A stretch of 64,000 bases of DNA from contig NC_088780.1 in NCBI RefSeq assembly GCF_958450345.1, positions 67,727,533 through 67,791,532 of the forward strand, given 5' to 3'. The position numbers and the translations under genes are program-made. Source of the stretch: Calliphora vicina. Lineage: Eukaryota > Arthropoda > Insecta > Diptera > Calliphoridae. Of this stretch, positions 44,369-55,739 are shown piece by piece (the first letter of the stretch is position 1; each line of letters begins with the position of its first letter). The notes under the pieces are model-generated. The model was given only the letters and a program-made list of their open reading frames with translations, did no database searches and was not told where the DNA came from.

Positions 44369-46091
44369 ATACCCTTCACCATGTGTGGCAAGGGTATATA
44401 TAAGTTTGTCATTCCGTTTGTAATTTCTACATTTTTCATTTGCGACCCCACAAAGTATATATATTCTGAATCGTTATAGATAGCGGAGTCGATATAGCCA
44501 TGTCCGTCTGTTCGTCTGTGTGTTGAAATCAACTTTCTGAAGCCCCCAAATAACTTACATACACGAATGATACATCAATATCTCCGAAATTCTTCCGGCT
44601 CGGTTGCTATTTAAAATCGAGAAAATCGGTCCACAAATGGCTGAGATATAAGGAAAAAACCAGGACAACCTCGATTTTTGATCTATATTTGATCCATATC
44701 TGGATTACTAAATCATTATTATAGACAATATGGATATCTAATGATAAATATTTCAAAGACCTGTGCAATAGGGATATAACTATTAAGGGTCCTCATGTAA
44801 ACGCTTAAAAGCCTCGCAAACTGTGCAATCTGTGCATTTTTACACTCTCGCAAATGAAATGTCAAAAAATGTATGGAAATTCGTTTGCACAACTCCGATA
44901 AGTTTGCGCGACAATTTAGACTCGCAAACTTGAATTTATTGTGCATTTGATGAATCAGCTGCTTTTGTTTACTTTTATTTATAAGAAATAAAAATCAAAT
45001 AAAATATAAAAATTTTGTGCATGTGAAAATTGTGTAACTTTGGAACAGAATGATTGTATTAAATGACATTGTGTATGAAAACATTAACCAACAGCTAGAA
45101 CATAAACAAAGTCCTCCAAACTATGTATACCACCGTTTGTTCCAAAGATTTAACTTTCATTCAACATTTTAAAATTAAAATTTATACAATTTGAAAAAAA
45201 TTATTAAAGCTTTTGTTGAATTTATGTATTTTTATTTGACAAATATAAATTTTCTGTATAAACTTGCACAAAATTGAAAAGGTGGGTTCATGAAACATGT
45301 CGCGCAAATTTGCCCATTTGCACAAATGGGAAACTTAAGCGTTTAAATGAGTACCCTTATTGACAATTTTTGCAAATATGCAAATTGGCATAGCATAGTC
45401 GAATAGAGCATTAAAAAATATAAAAAACCACGGTATTATTTTTTCGCGGTTGTTAAAAAAGTTCACGCACCAAACGCAATAAAGTTTTTCATGAAATATT
45501 TTCAATTATTTTGAAACACAATATATTTTATTTTAATAGTAACTGCGGACATACTTAAAAGATAATTTTTAAATAAGGGAAGCATCCCTCACATTTGCAA
45601 AAAAAATTATGAAATAATGTGCGTGACGTTTTTGATCCCAAATGATCTAAAAAAATGATTTTCATTACTTATACAACATTGGCCATCACGTGGTGGTATG
45701 CCAAAAGTTTCGCCAAAATTTGTTATATGCCTACTGTGCAACGACGTATATAAGACCATAGTAAGTTGGACCTACAATGGGTCAAAATCGGAAAAAAAAA
45801 TTTTTTAACCCGATTTTTTTTTCATATTAAAAAAAAAATTAAAAAGTAAAAAAAAAAATTAAAAAGTAAAAAAAAAAATTTTTTAAATTAAAAAAAAAAT
45901 TATAAAATTTAAAAAAAAAATTTAAAATTTGAAAAAAAATTTAAAATTTAAAAAACAATTTCGAAAAAACAACTGGAAAAAAATTTAAATTTTGTTTACC
46001 TAAATATATTTAAAATTTTTATTTTAAAGTATAATTTGGTGAAGGGTATATAAGATTCGGCACAGCCGAATATAGCTCTCTTACTTGTTTT
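44369..46091 (-). mobile_element. Second mini-me-like repeat
   Basis: On the minus strand it begins ACAAGTAAGAGAGCTATATT with hairpin ATTCGGCTGTGCCGAAT and TATATACCCTTCACC. It ends with a short GTCT-type region, CGACTCCGCTATC and GAAGGGTAT. It inserted in the T-run of the left arm of the foldback element, where the right arm shows the empty site. Confidence 0.65.
44784..45359. mobile_element. Small TIR element inside the mini-me-like repeat
   Basis: TAAGGGTCCTCATGTAAACG on the left pairs with GTTTAAATGAGTACCCTTA on the right (about 24 bp imperfect). The middle contains further AAACTTGCGAG-type repeats. The target duplication cannot be decided (TA or none). Confidence 0.45.
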
Positions 46092-46680
46092 AATTCATTT
46101 TATAAAAAATCTTATAAACTAGAAATCAACATAAAAAAACTACAAACATTTTCATTAAAAACATAAAAATTTACATAAATTCAATAATTGTACGAAAAGT
46201 ATCACAACAAAGCTGGCCCATTCCATGCACTGCCATTTAAATGCTGCAATTGCTCAGAAAGGAGGACCTACCACATATTAAATTCTATTAAGATTAATAT
46301 TGGGATTCCTTGCCTTAAAACGGTTAACTGTACGGAGACTTTTTTGGTGATACTTTTCGTACAATTATTGAATTTATGTAAATTTTTATGTTTTTAATGA
46401 AAATGTTTGTAGTTTTTTTTATATTGATTTCTGGTTTATAAGATTTTTTATAAAATGAATTAAAAAAAGGTTTAAATATATATTGAAAAGTGACCATAAA
46501 TTGCTAGTTTATATTATGAGTATGTCTGTACGGAGACTTAATTGATTCAGTGTATGTATAATTATAATTTTGTTTTTTTATGAATTAAAAAAGAGAAAAT
46601 GTGAATTTAATTTGAATATGTTTTGCTTTATTAATTTTTGTTATTTTATTTTTTTTTAATTAACATATTTAACAATAAAA

Positions 46681-47955
46681 CTGAATTAAATATTTAATGA
46701 TTGCATTATTGATGATCGTATATTTATTGCGTTTAAATCGTCATCTGCGACAGAATTGGTTGATGGTAATTCATCCATTACATCAATTTCAGGAATTTCA
46801 GTTTTATACTGAATGCATATGTTGGGTAAAGCTGCACAAACAGATGTAATTTTAGCAGCCGTATCTGGTGTATAATGCAACTGTCTTGCGCCTAGTATGC
46901 ACCGGAATCTATTTTTTAGAACACCAATAGTTCGTTCAACAATATTTCTAGTTCTTGCATGTATATAGTTAAAACGACTTTCTGAAGAACCTTCTACAGC
47001 AGATCGGAATGGCGTTATCAAAAATTGTTCTAAGGGGTACCCTGCGTCTCCTGCAAATGACATAGAATGGTTATAAATTTCAATAAATTGCTGAAGCACA
47101 TTTTAAATTGTTTGAGGATAATAATAATTTTTAACTTACCTAATAACCAAGTATTTCTTTCTCCATTATCATATTGATCTCTTAAAAATTGTTTTAAGTA
47201 ACTGGTGTTCCATACTAAGGAGTCGTGAAGAGATCCCTGATGATGAGATAATATATATCTTATTCGGAGCTTATGATCACATACCTATGTATAGTAAACA
47301 AATTTAGTATTGAATTTTTCAACATTAAACTAAACAACTAACCACTGTTGCATTAAGACTGTAGAAACCTTATCTGTTTCTGTATTTAAATTGTACTTCC
47401 TTTTCTGGTGAGATTATATTTATATGGGTTCCATCTATGCATCCTATTACACCTGGAAACCCAGTTTTATTGTAAAAAATTTTTGATCTCGTCTTTTTCA
47501 TTTTCCTCCGTTGGAAAGGAAATCCATTCTGAGCAAAGTACGTTGTACATAGCATCTATGCACTCTTGGAATGCATTGCTAACTGAAGACTGGCACATAC
47601 TAATGTTGTAGTCATTACCAGCACCTTTTTGGTAACTACCCTCAGCGAGTATCCGCATTGTTGCTGCAAGCTACATATTTGGCACACATGTTGACCTTGT
47701 CGGTTCTTTTAGTTTAAATGCAATTTTGTCCAGAACATATTTAAAGCCCTCTTTATTTATTCTAAAGTAACTTACAAATCTTAAGAAAAAAAGTATGAAT
47801 TTCTATTATATTTAATCATTTCATTACTTACTTGGAATTTGGCATGGCAAATATGTTGGACTGTTCCCGTAATTGTCTCCGAATACCATTCATTTCGGTT
47901 GTGGTATATTCTTCATCTTCAGAAGATGAAAATGCAGCAACGCTTAACATTTTAT
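46681..47955 (-). pseudogene. PIF/Harbinger DDE transposase, broken
   Basis: It starts near 47951 (MLSVAAFSSSEDEEY), with a probable short intron near 47830. It then shows LRILAEGSYQKGAGND, the first Asp in GVIGCIDGTHINI (about 47440), the second in SLHDSLVWN (about 47215), and GDAGYPLEQFLITPF with the final Glu in RNIVERTIGVLKNRFR (46920-47060). It ends at 46686. A TAG before LAATMRIL and a frameshift near 47470 inactivate it. Confidence 0.8.
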
Positions 47956-48221
47956 ATAATAAATTTATTTTCTTAATTAATTTTCAATTTATTTTACATG
48001 TATTTAAATAAAAGTTTTTTATACCGCCAAACATCTGGTTTTGACACTTTTCATAAACAGGTAGTTCATAAATATTTAAAATCGTGCGAATTATGAAACA
48101 ATCTGTTATTTTCAATCTGTTACAAAAATGTCGCTGTCGTAAATTTTACATGATACCAAACAAAATTAAAAACGACCACGACAATTGTCGTAATGAAAAA
48201 ACGACACTCATAATACGGCCG

Positions 48222-48433
48222 AATATTTCAAACCTATTTGGCGTTGAAGGTTGGCTTAACCAGTAAGATTTTAGTGTTTTTTGTGTCTGCTCTTTAGTTT
48301 TCACTTTTTTGTTGCTGTTTGTGTTTTCAATAAGTTTTGTGGGTGAGTTACGAGGCCTCTTTGCTATGTTACTGGTTTTTAATTTCTCTTTATTTAAGGG
48401 AGAATGAATTTCATGTAACTTACTTGTTGTCAT
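48222..48433 (-). pseudogene. LINE A ORF1 N-terminus
   Basis: ATG at 48433 opens MTTSKLHEIHSPLNKEK, a basic, Lys/Asn-rich segment through KSYWLSQPSTPNRFE. It is interrupted by the Harbinger at the AAT duplication and continues at 43010. Confidence 0.75.
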
Positions 48434-48452
48434 TATTTCATTATTGAAAAAA

Positions 48453-48674
48453 TTTTGTGTTCATGGTTGTTTTGGTTAAATTGGCATTCTTCCTTCTAGA
48501 TTAGGTCTGCTGTGTCCCTCCTTCTTAATCGAGTGTGGCCACGGTTATCTAATATGTTGCGGGCCAGCGGGTTTGGGTGAACTTCAAGTTTTTTTAAATA
48601 TTTTTGTACGTTTTTCGAGATTTCAGTTTTTACAATGGGCACGTTTAGATCTTTGTGTATATTCGCGTTTTTGA
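48453..48674 (-). repeat. 3' fragment of LINE B, inverted relative to 51527-51757
   Basis: The reverse complement matches the end of the LINE B coding region and 3' UTR with a single difference seen by eye over about 220 bases. It is sandwiched between the LINE A start and the LINE C start. No poly(A) or target duplication is visible. Confidence 0.85.
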
Positions 48675-49406
48675 TATATTATAGATGTTATTGGAGTCTC
48701 TGAAACATGGTACACAAGAAATGTTACTGACATGTCAGTTAATATTCCGGGTTATAATATTCATAGAAACGATCGCGAAATACGAAGGGGCGGTGGTGTA
48801 TGTTTATACATCTCTCAGAAATTCAAGTCTCGTGTGGTGTATAAGAGAATGATTGAGAGTGTATTCGAAAGCCTTTTTGTACAGATAATGCTAGGATATA
48901 ATAGAACAATTTTAATTGGAGTTGTCTATTTACCACATCGCAACTTTAATGTTTGTGAATGTGAACATGATATATCTGCTCAGTATAGTAACGTAATTAT
49001 AATGGGTGACTTCAACGTCGATATCTTTTCTAGAGCAGAAGTTCGTAGTTTTTGCAACCATTCTTCTCTCTCCATGGTTCACAATTCACAACCTACACAT
49101 TTCTGTGATGTTAGATATAGTACATCGCTTATTGATTATTCCATGGTCTCAAATATTGATGTTGTGAGCCGCAAAGGACAATTTCAGCTTCCTGCCTTAA
49201 ATTCCAACCATGCTGTAATATGCATTTCTGTAAACCTGGAAACTAACTCAGAAAGTGAACCTATTTTCTATAGAGATTATAAAGCTTTTAATTTAAATCA
49301 TTGTATATCAGAGTTAATGTCTTTGGATTTCACGCCCATATACGAGAATCATATGCCTGATTTACAAATATCAATTATTAATGCTGTATCTTTAGAAATA
49401 AGCTGA
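48675..49406 (+). pseudogene. LINE C endonuclease
   Basis: It carries VSETWYTR, RRGGGVCLYI, VIIMGDFNVD and NSNHAVICI, the conserved blocks of apurinic-type endonucleases. It lacks its beginning. The frame ends at 49406, after which coding continues in another frame (KLKSIIRKIRRKFYKNF), so there is a frameshift and probably a deletion. Confidence 0.75.
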
Positions 49407-50418
49407 AATCTATCATCCGAAAAATTAGAAGGAAATTTTACAAAAACTTTTTTTCAAATTGTAATCAGGCACAAATATGGAAAAGATTGCGATCTGTTGG
49501 TGCCTTAGGGGACAATCAAAATAACTTGGAAATTGACCCAAATACATTTAATGAATATGCAAGAATGCCACAGGTTCAGGGACCTGTTATAACATTTGAT
49601 CAAACATTAAATAATTTGACTGGATTTTCTTTTAGAAATGTCAATGAAGTGGAAGTCTTAAACGCATTATTAAGGCTTAAATCAGATGAAGTGGGTGCGG
49701 ATATGATACCTTTAAAATTCTTAAAATTAATATTTCCAGAAATAGTAACGCACCTCACATTTATCATTAACTCGTGTATTACTAGATCCTATTTCCCCTT
49801 GGAATGGAAAGTTGGTAGAGTGGTTCCTGTTCCTAAAATTAAAAATCCAATTTCAGTAGAGGACTTTCGTCCAATAACTATTTTATCATGCTGCTCGAAG
49901 ATATTTGAAATATTATTAAAAGACCAGATGGAAACATTTTTAGATGAATCTAGCAGTATCAGTCCATTTCAATCGGGATTTCGGAAAGGCTTTAATACAT
50001 CGACCTTGATGTTAAGCATCATAGAGTCTATTCGAGCAAATTTAGATAGACATTTAGTCAGTGCATTAGTGTTTTTAGATTTCCATAAAGCTTTCGACTC
50101 TTTATGTCACGAATTATTAGCTAGAAAATTGATTGACAAATTTGGTTTCAGTATTCAATCAAGCAAGCTCTCAAATTGATAATTTGATTTCATTTGAGAA
50201 GGACATAAACAGTGAATTAGATAATGTTCTTACCTGGTCTCGTGAAAATTTCCTTGATCTCAATCCTACGAAATGTAAAGTTATGGTACTTTCAGGGAAT
50301 GCGGACTGTCGTCTAAATATATCCTTAAATGGTTTGAGTATTGAACCGGTGACTACATACAAATCGCTCGGCTTCCATATTGACCATCAATTGAATTTTT
50401 CTCACCATATTAATTTTG

Positions 50419-51711
50419 ATGCTTATGGAGCTACCCCGGATAGCAATAAAAATAATTCTTTTTATTTTTAATGCTATATTACGACTTGAATATTATCCTC
50501 CAGAATGGAAGGTTTCACTGGTTACCATGATACCCAAGCCGGGAAAAGATCACACAAAAGTAGAATCATACAGACCCATCAGCCTATTGTCTAATATATC
50601 AAAGCTATTTGAGAAGATACTTATGAACAAGTTGTACCCGATGTTAACTGAAAACAATTGTATTCCGAATCATCAATTTGGATTTAGAAGAAAACACAGT
50701 ACTATCGAACAAACCCATAGACTTGTAAATATGGTGAGAAAAGCGTTTGAAGAAAAGAAATACTGTTCTGCACTCTTCATCGACATCTCTTAAGCGTTTG
50801 ATAAGGTATGGCATGCTGGATTAATATACAAATTGAGTCAAAATTTACCGGCAAACACACATAAGCTGTTGGAAAGCTATTTAACTGGTCGAACATTTAA
50901 GGTTAAAGAGGGAAACTTTTTAAGTACTGCACAACCCATTGAAGCTGGAGTCCCCCAAGGCAGTATCCTGGGACCTTTTTTATATTTGATGTATTCGTCT
51001 GATATGCCAACTAACAATCGCACTCATACATCAACATTTGCTGATGATACTGCTATTCTAAGCATTCATGAAAACCCTCAAGAAGCGTCTCGTCACTTAC
51101 AAAACCACATATTTGAATTAGAAAAATGGTTAAAACAATGGAAAATTAAAGTCAACGAGCAAAAATGTACACACATTACATTTACATTGCGTAGAGAATC
51201 ATGCCCCCCTATTCATATCAATAACCAAACAATAATTCAACAATCCGAAGTGAAATACCTCGGAATACATCTCGATCGTCGCCTTACATGGAAAAGTCAT
51301 ATAGATGCAAAGTTGACTCAAATGAAATTGAAATCAATTCAAATTAATTGGCTTATTGGCAGAAACTCCACGCTTAGTTTAGATTGTAAACTTCTACTTT
51401 ATAACATGATCATAAAACCGATATGGTGTTATGGCATACAGTTATGGGGCACGGCCTCAGCGTCAAATGTAGAAAAGATCCAAAGACGCCAAAACAAGTT
51501 TCTAAGAATGATCACAGTTGCCCCCTGGTATATCAAAAACGCGAATATACACAAAGATCTAAACGTGCCCATTGTAAAAACTGAAATCTCGAAAAACGTA
51601 CAAAAATATTTAAAAAAACTTGAAGTTCACCCAAACCCGCTGGCCCACAACATATTAGATAACCGTGGCCACACTCGATTAAGAAGGAGGGACACAGCAG
51701 ACCTAATCTAG
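50419..51711 (+). pseudogene. LINE B reverse transcriptase, one nonsense codon
   Basis: A single frame from the truncation point to TAG at 51711, with RT blocks MIPKPGKDHTKVESYRPISL, HQFGFRRKHSTIEQ, AGVPQGSILGP and the catalytic TFADDTAIL, then YLGIHLDRRLTWKSHIDAK and CYGIQLWGTAS. TAA at 50791-50793 is the only interruption; it falls before AFDKVWH, where Gln or another residue is usual. Otherwise intact, so the insertion is recent. Confidence 0.85.
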
Positions 51712-51878
51712 AAGGAAGAATGCCAATTTAACCAAAACAACCATGAACACAAAATTTTTTCGTCCGGCACTGGCTGGACTAATTAAATAATAATATTAGA
51801 TATAAGATTTGAACCACTTATTGTTAGTTCATTAAATAATGAAGATACAATAAATAAATGATGAAAAAAAAAAAAAAA
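50419..51878 (+). mobile_element. 5'-truncated Jockey LINE ('LINE B') with 12-bp TSD
   Basis: The target duplication ATATTAATTTTG lies at 50407-50418 and 51879-51890, with an A-tail of about 16 bases at the 3' end (51863-51878). The LINE C frame reads continuously across the empty site. LINE B sequence begins within RT. Confidence 0.9.
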
Positions 51879-52969
51879 ATATTAATTTTGTTAATTCAAG
51901 GGTATCACGGACGTTACAAAAGTTATATAATATGAGTTGCTATTTGCCACTTGCAATGAGAAGACGGGTAGGGGTTGCTTTATGTCTTCCCATATTTTCA
52001 TATGGTCTAGAGATGTATGGCTGCACCTCTCGTGATAACTTAGCAAGACTTAAGTTATGTTTGAACAGAGTGGTTAGATATGTTTTTGGTCTCAAAATGG
52101 GACAACATATATCGGCTTTTAGAATGGAATTGTTAGGATATGACTTTGAAGATTACATAAGTTCCCGCCAGATCATATTGTTTTTTAAAATCATGAAAAG
52201 AAATTGCCCGTCATACTTGGCTAATAAATTTGTTTTTGGAGGTTCAACAAGATCGAGTACGATAATCTACCCAATACATTCTACTCTTATTATGCACAGA
52301 TCTTTTATTATGAAAGTGGCGAGAATATGGAACTCGATTATTCCGTATACTGAAAGAAGATTCTCCCATAGTGTGGCGCAATTTGAAAAAATTTTCAAGA
52401 TGGCTATTGAAGTTTGAATGAAATCATTATTTTATTGTATATAAATTATCAAATCCTTTCATTAATGTTGCTGCAAATCATCACTCTTCTTTCTTCTCAG
52501 TTGTGTTTGTATAGAAAAAATGTAGGGTAAATTGTTAAGTTATTTTTTATATGTATGTATATATATTCATTTAAATATATATATGGGGCATTTCACGTCA
52601 AGTGAACCAACTTTTGAAATCGATGTCTTCCGATCGCGATGAAATTTGCACCAATGTTAGTTCTATTGGATAGTAATTCGGACACCATTTTTCAACAAGA
52701 TCGGTCAAGAACTCTCTGAGTTATAGGAGGTCAAAATTTGACATTTTGGCCAAACAGGTGTTTTTTTTTATCCATATAACTTATTACCTATTGTTCTTAG
52801 CAAAATGTGTCCCAAATAGTTTAGATAGCTATTTATGCAATCTTTCGAAAAAAAAATTAAAAAAATTTAATAAAATATTTTTGATTTTTTTTTTAAATCA
52901 AAAATATTTTTGACTTTTTTTTTCAAAATGGGCCCTTTTTATTTTTTTTTTATTTTTTTTAAGAAAGCT

Positions 52970-53400
52970 TAGGTCTTTTCCTAAGCGACCTATATGGTCG
53001 CTTAGTGGGATGCGAGTGGGATATCTATCAAAAAAAATATTTTGTAACTCAAGATTTAAAATTTTTGAATTTTTTTGCAAAATCAAAAACTTTGTTGACT
53101 TTTTTTAAAAAAATGGACCCATTTTTTAATTTTTTTTTTGCTCAGAAGAAAGCTTATGTGTTTTCCTTTAACACCCTTTTTGTCCCTTAGTGGGATGCGA
53201 GTGGGATATCTATAAAAAAAATGTTTTGTAACTCAAGACATACAATTTTTTACTTTTTTTTGAAAAATCAAAAACCTTTTTGACTTTTTTTTTACAAAAT
53301 GGACTCTTTTCCTTTAAAACCTTTTTGGTCGCTTAGTGGGATGCGAGTGGGATATCTATCAAAATAAATGTTTTGTAACTCAAGACAAAGGTTTTTAAAT
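52970..53400 (+). repeat. Three-copy subterminal tandem repeat
   Basis: GTCGCTTAGTGGGATGCGAG or a close variant with TGGGATATCTAT and TTTTGTAACTCAAGA occurs near 52996, 53186 and 53329, separated by T-rich spacers. Confidence 0.75.
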
Positions 53401-53749
53401 TTGCACTATTTTAATTTTTTTCATATTTGTGTGTAAACCTTAAAAATGAAACTTACGCAGAGAAACTAGACACATTAGCCTTTCCGATGGTATGTAACAT
53501 ACCCAACTAAAATTTCATAGCCTCGATACTGTAATACCCATAATATGTTAACCTCAGGAATAAAAATCACTTTTTTTCTATGGAAATGTTGAATAATTTA
53601 ATTTTGTTATTTATTTGTAATAATAACTAATTTAATATATAATAATAATAATAAAAAGATGAATAATTTAGTAAAATTTAATCTTAATCACAATAGATCA
53701 ATTTATATAATAACTATTTTTACACTTAATTTATGAAGTTTTTAAATTT

Positions 53750-55739
53750 TCAAATATCCATACTTTTATCCTCCTTATTTGTCACCTTTATTAGCTGCTT
53801 TTTTTTTGTCAATCCTTTCTTGGCGTTATTAGATTCAGCTACTGATTTCGCTGCTGGCTTCTTTTTTGGCTTTGGAAAGAAATCGCATTGAGTAGATGCA
53901 GAAAACTTTTTTAATTTGAGTCTTCCATCGACAAGCGGTATGAAAGCATGGTATTGAGCAGTGCCATCGATTGTTACCGCAGCATCGAATCTGCTCTTTA
54001 GTGTTTTCAATGTTTCCTCATGATCCTCTTTGCTACTAAAAACTATTTTAGTTTCTTTACAATAATTCTTTGCCCAATGGAATAAAGCAGTCGCATCTAA
54101 GATGCGATCTTGATGAGAGCACTGGAGGCTATACTTCGCTGCCTTTCTTTTGAGGTTTGCTCCAATACCATCACATGCTCCTTTACCATGAGCAGTAGGA
54201 TGAAAATGCCACTCAGCTGGCATTCCAAAATCTTTTTCATGAGCTGTAAGATTTGCGAAGCTACTTTTGTTTTTATAATGTTGACGAGCTCCGTCCGAAA
54301 CGTAGTATACCTTTTCTACTGTAAATTTTGATTTTAGATAATTTAGTATTATCTTCTGGTACTCATAAACTGCAACGGTGTCATGTTTTAAATCGTCGGA
54401 TATGATTGCCATACTTTTGTGTTCCAGGTTTTCTTCTTTCATGTAGTAAATAACTACTGTGAATATAGTTGCTTGGTCGTTATTGAAGTGGAATGCTTGT
54501 ATGGAATCCTGAAGAACATGTTTATAGTTCTCTGCGAAATCAAATGAAATAATGAATTCACCAGACTTCAAATGTGTTTTCAAGTCCTTGAAGAATGACC
54601 ACTGCTCTTTGACTAAAAAGTCATGGGTTCTCAAATTTAGCAATCCTCTACACAGTTCTTCCACAAAATCATCCACATTTAAAATTATGGTTTTCAGTGT
54701 GCATCTTTCAGTCTGAAGCCAAGATTCAAATTTTAACTCCTCAATACATTCTCGATCAAAAGAGTTGATTAAATTTTCTTTGATGGATGTGGTTTCCGGG
54801 CAATTCGAACATTCACCTAAGTGGCAAGAAGTTGTAGCATTAGGGCACATAGTCAATTTAAGGCAATCGCGGTAATGGTGTAAATCTTCTGATGAATCAT
54901 CTTTTAAGTAATTTAAGTTGATTTCCTTCAACATCAATTTAACATTTTCATGGTAAATACAAACACATACTGTGTGAGTTCCGCTGCTTCCTGCCAAAAC
55001 GCAATGTTTTGGCCTCAGTTGTGTAAATTTTGTGAATCCAATTTTGACATCCTCGTATTCAGATTGAAATGTTGCGAATAATTCATTCAGGTTACAGAGA
55101 ACCATTCTCTTCTGCATTTGAACTTTCTTGCCATCGATTCGTACAGACATCCAGAGATTTAGTATCGCACTCCAAAGTTTTTCCCTTCTTTTTGTTTGGG
55201 AGTGTGAGAATCCCATGCTCAGCAACCAATTGTTTAGCAATTCTTGCTTTTCGTTGAGACGTTCCAAACTCAGTCATTGTTTTTGCAGAACTCCATGTTC
55301 TTGGAGCAAGCGTGAGAAGTTGAATTCTTTCAGCTTCACTCTGTGACGTTTTGTATTTCTCTTTTATTTGTTCAAGAACTTCTACTGCATCCTTATGGTA
55401 TTGGTTTCGACACTCATTCGTTGAATTTGAAAAGTTAGAATAACCATCATCATCAACAGTTCTGTCATCATTCTCGGAATTACTTTTGTCTTCATCTGGA
55501 ATAACTTCAACGCAAGGCTCATTACTATTCAAATTCGGTAATTCGTTCAACTTTCCGAGCTCTTTCCTGCATGATCCACAAATTTTCAATCGTTTTGACA
55601 GCGTAGGGAATTTTTTTAATAAGCCGTCGGAAATATTTCGCATATCTGATGATCTGTGCTTCATTTTGTTAAAGGGATTAAAACAAAAAGACGAATAAAT
55701 TTCATTTTCAACCTTAGCCTTTTTAGAAGTCGTAGACAT
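53750..55739 (-). pseudogene. Transposase-like gene of a poorly described family, frameshifted
   Basis: The first frame (55739-55130) has a Cys pair (CGSCRKEL), an acidic linker and ARIAKQLVAEHGILTLPNKK. A second frame then carries VRIDGKKVQMQKRMVLCNL, KHCVLAGSSGTHTVCVCIYH, a Cys cluster (CPNATTSCHLGECSNC), FDFAENYKHVLQDS, YYVSDGARQHYKNK and HGKGACDGIGANLKRKA, ending with a Lys-rich tail at 53750. Conserved Asp residues in the last three motifs look like a DDE/D core. The frames overlap near 55100-55260 with probable loss of a short segment. Sola is a guess from TSD length. Confidence 0.6.

Larger units (their letters stand above)
44280..46552. mobile_element. TA-flanked foldback element with about 260-bp TIRs
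   Basis: It starts CACTGAATCAATTAAGTCTC and ends with the reverse complement, flanked by TA. Excluding the insert at 44369-46091, the arms pair over about 260 bases (44280-44368 plus 46092-46206 against 46330-46552), leaving only about 120 unique bases. The mariner/Tc1 group is inferred from TA and TIR form. No transposase. Confidence 0.75.
43014..48221. mobile_element. PIF/Harbinger transposon with both gene types, nested insertions
   Basis: TIR CGGCC(T/G)TATTATGAGTGTCG, flanked by the 3-bp duplication AAT (43011-43013 and 48222-48224) in LINE A ORF1. It carries a plus-strand Myb/SANT-like gene near the left end and a minus-strand DDE transposase near the right end, the usual convergent Harbinger pair. 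Both are broken. A TA-flanked foldback element (44280-46552) sits between them. Confidence 0.85.
23281..48433 (-). mobile_element. Jockey-type LINE ('LINE A'), minus strand, interrupted four times
   Basis: The 3' end is the A-tail read as T9 at 23281-23289. ORF2 ends at 23372 and ORF1 starts at 48433. The body is cut by an LTR retrotransposon (23515-37643), a MITE (38213-39206), a TA-flanked MITE (41039-41846) and a Harbinger element (43014-48221). Each has an exact target duplication, and LINE coding continues in frame across each when one duplication is counted. The LINE itself has additional frameshifts and stops. I see no target duplication for it. Confidence 0.85.
49395..52417 (+). pseudogene. 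LINE C reverse transcriptase and C-terminus, palm deleted, split by LINE B
   Basis: RT blocks VPVPKIKNPISVEDFRPITI, SPFQSGFRKGFNTS and FLDFHKAFDSLCHE lie at 49820-50110. The frame then jumps near 50160 to NVLTWSRENFLDLNPTKC, so the segment with the second catalytic Asp pair is missing. After the LINE B insertion the frame resumes at 51891 with LPLAMRRRVGVALCLPIFSY and LNRVVRYVFGLKMG, ending 52417. The copy cannot be active. Confidence 0.75.

Noticed and set aside
44719..44946. 75-codon minus-strand frame with several Cys
   Set aside because: It lies across the left end of the small TIR element in the mini-me-like repeat; no domain.
48146..48433. A 95-codon independent host protein
   Set aside because: It is the N-terminus of LINE A ORF1 reading into the Harbinger TIR.
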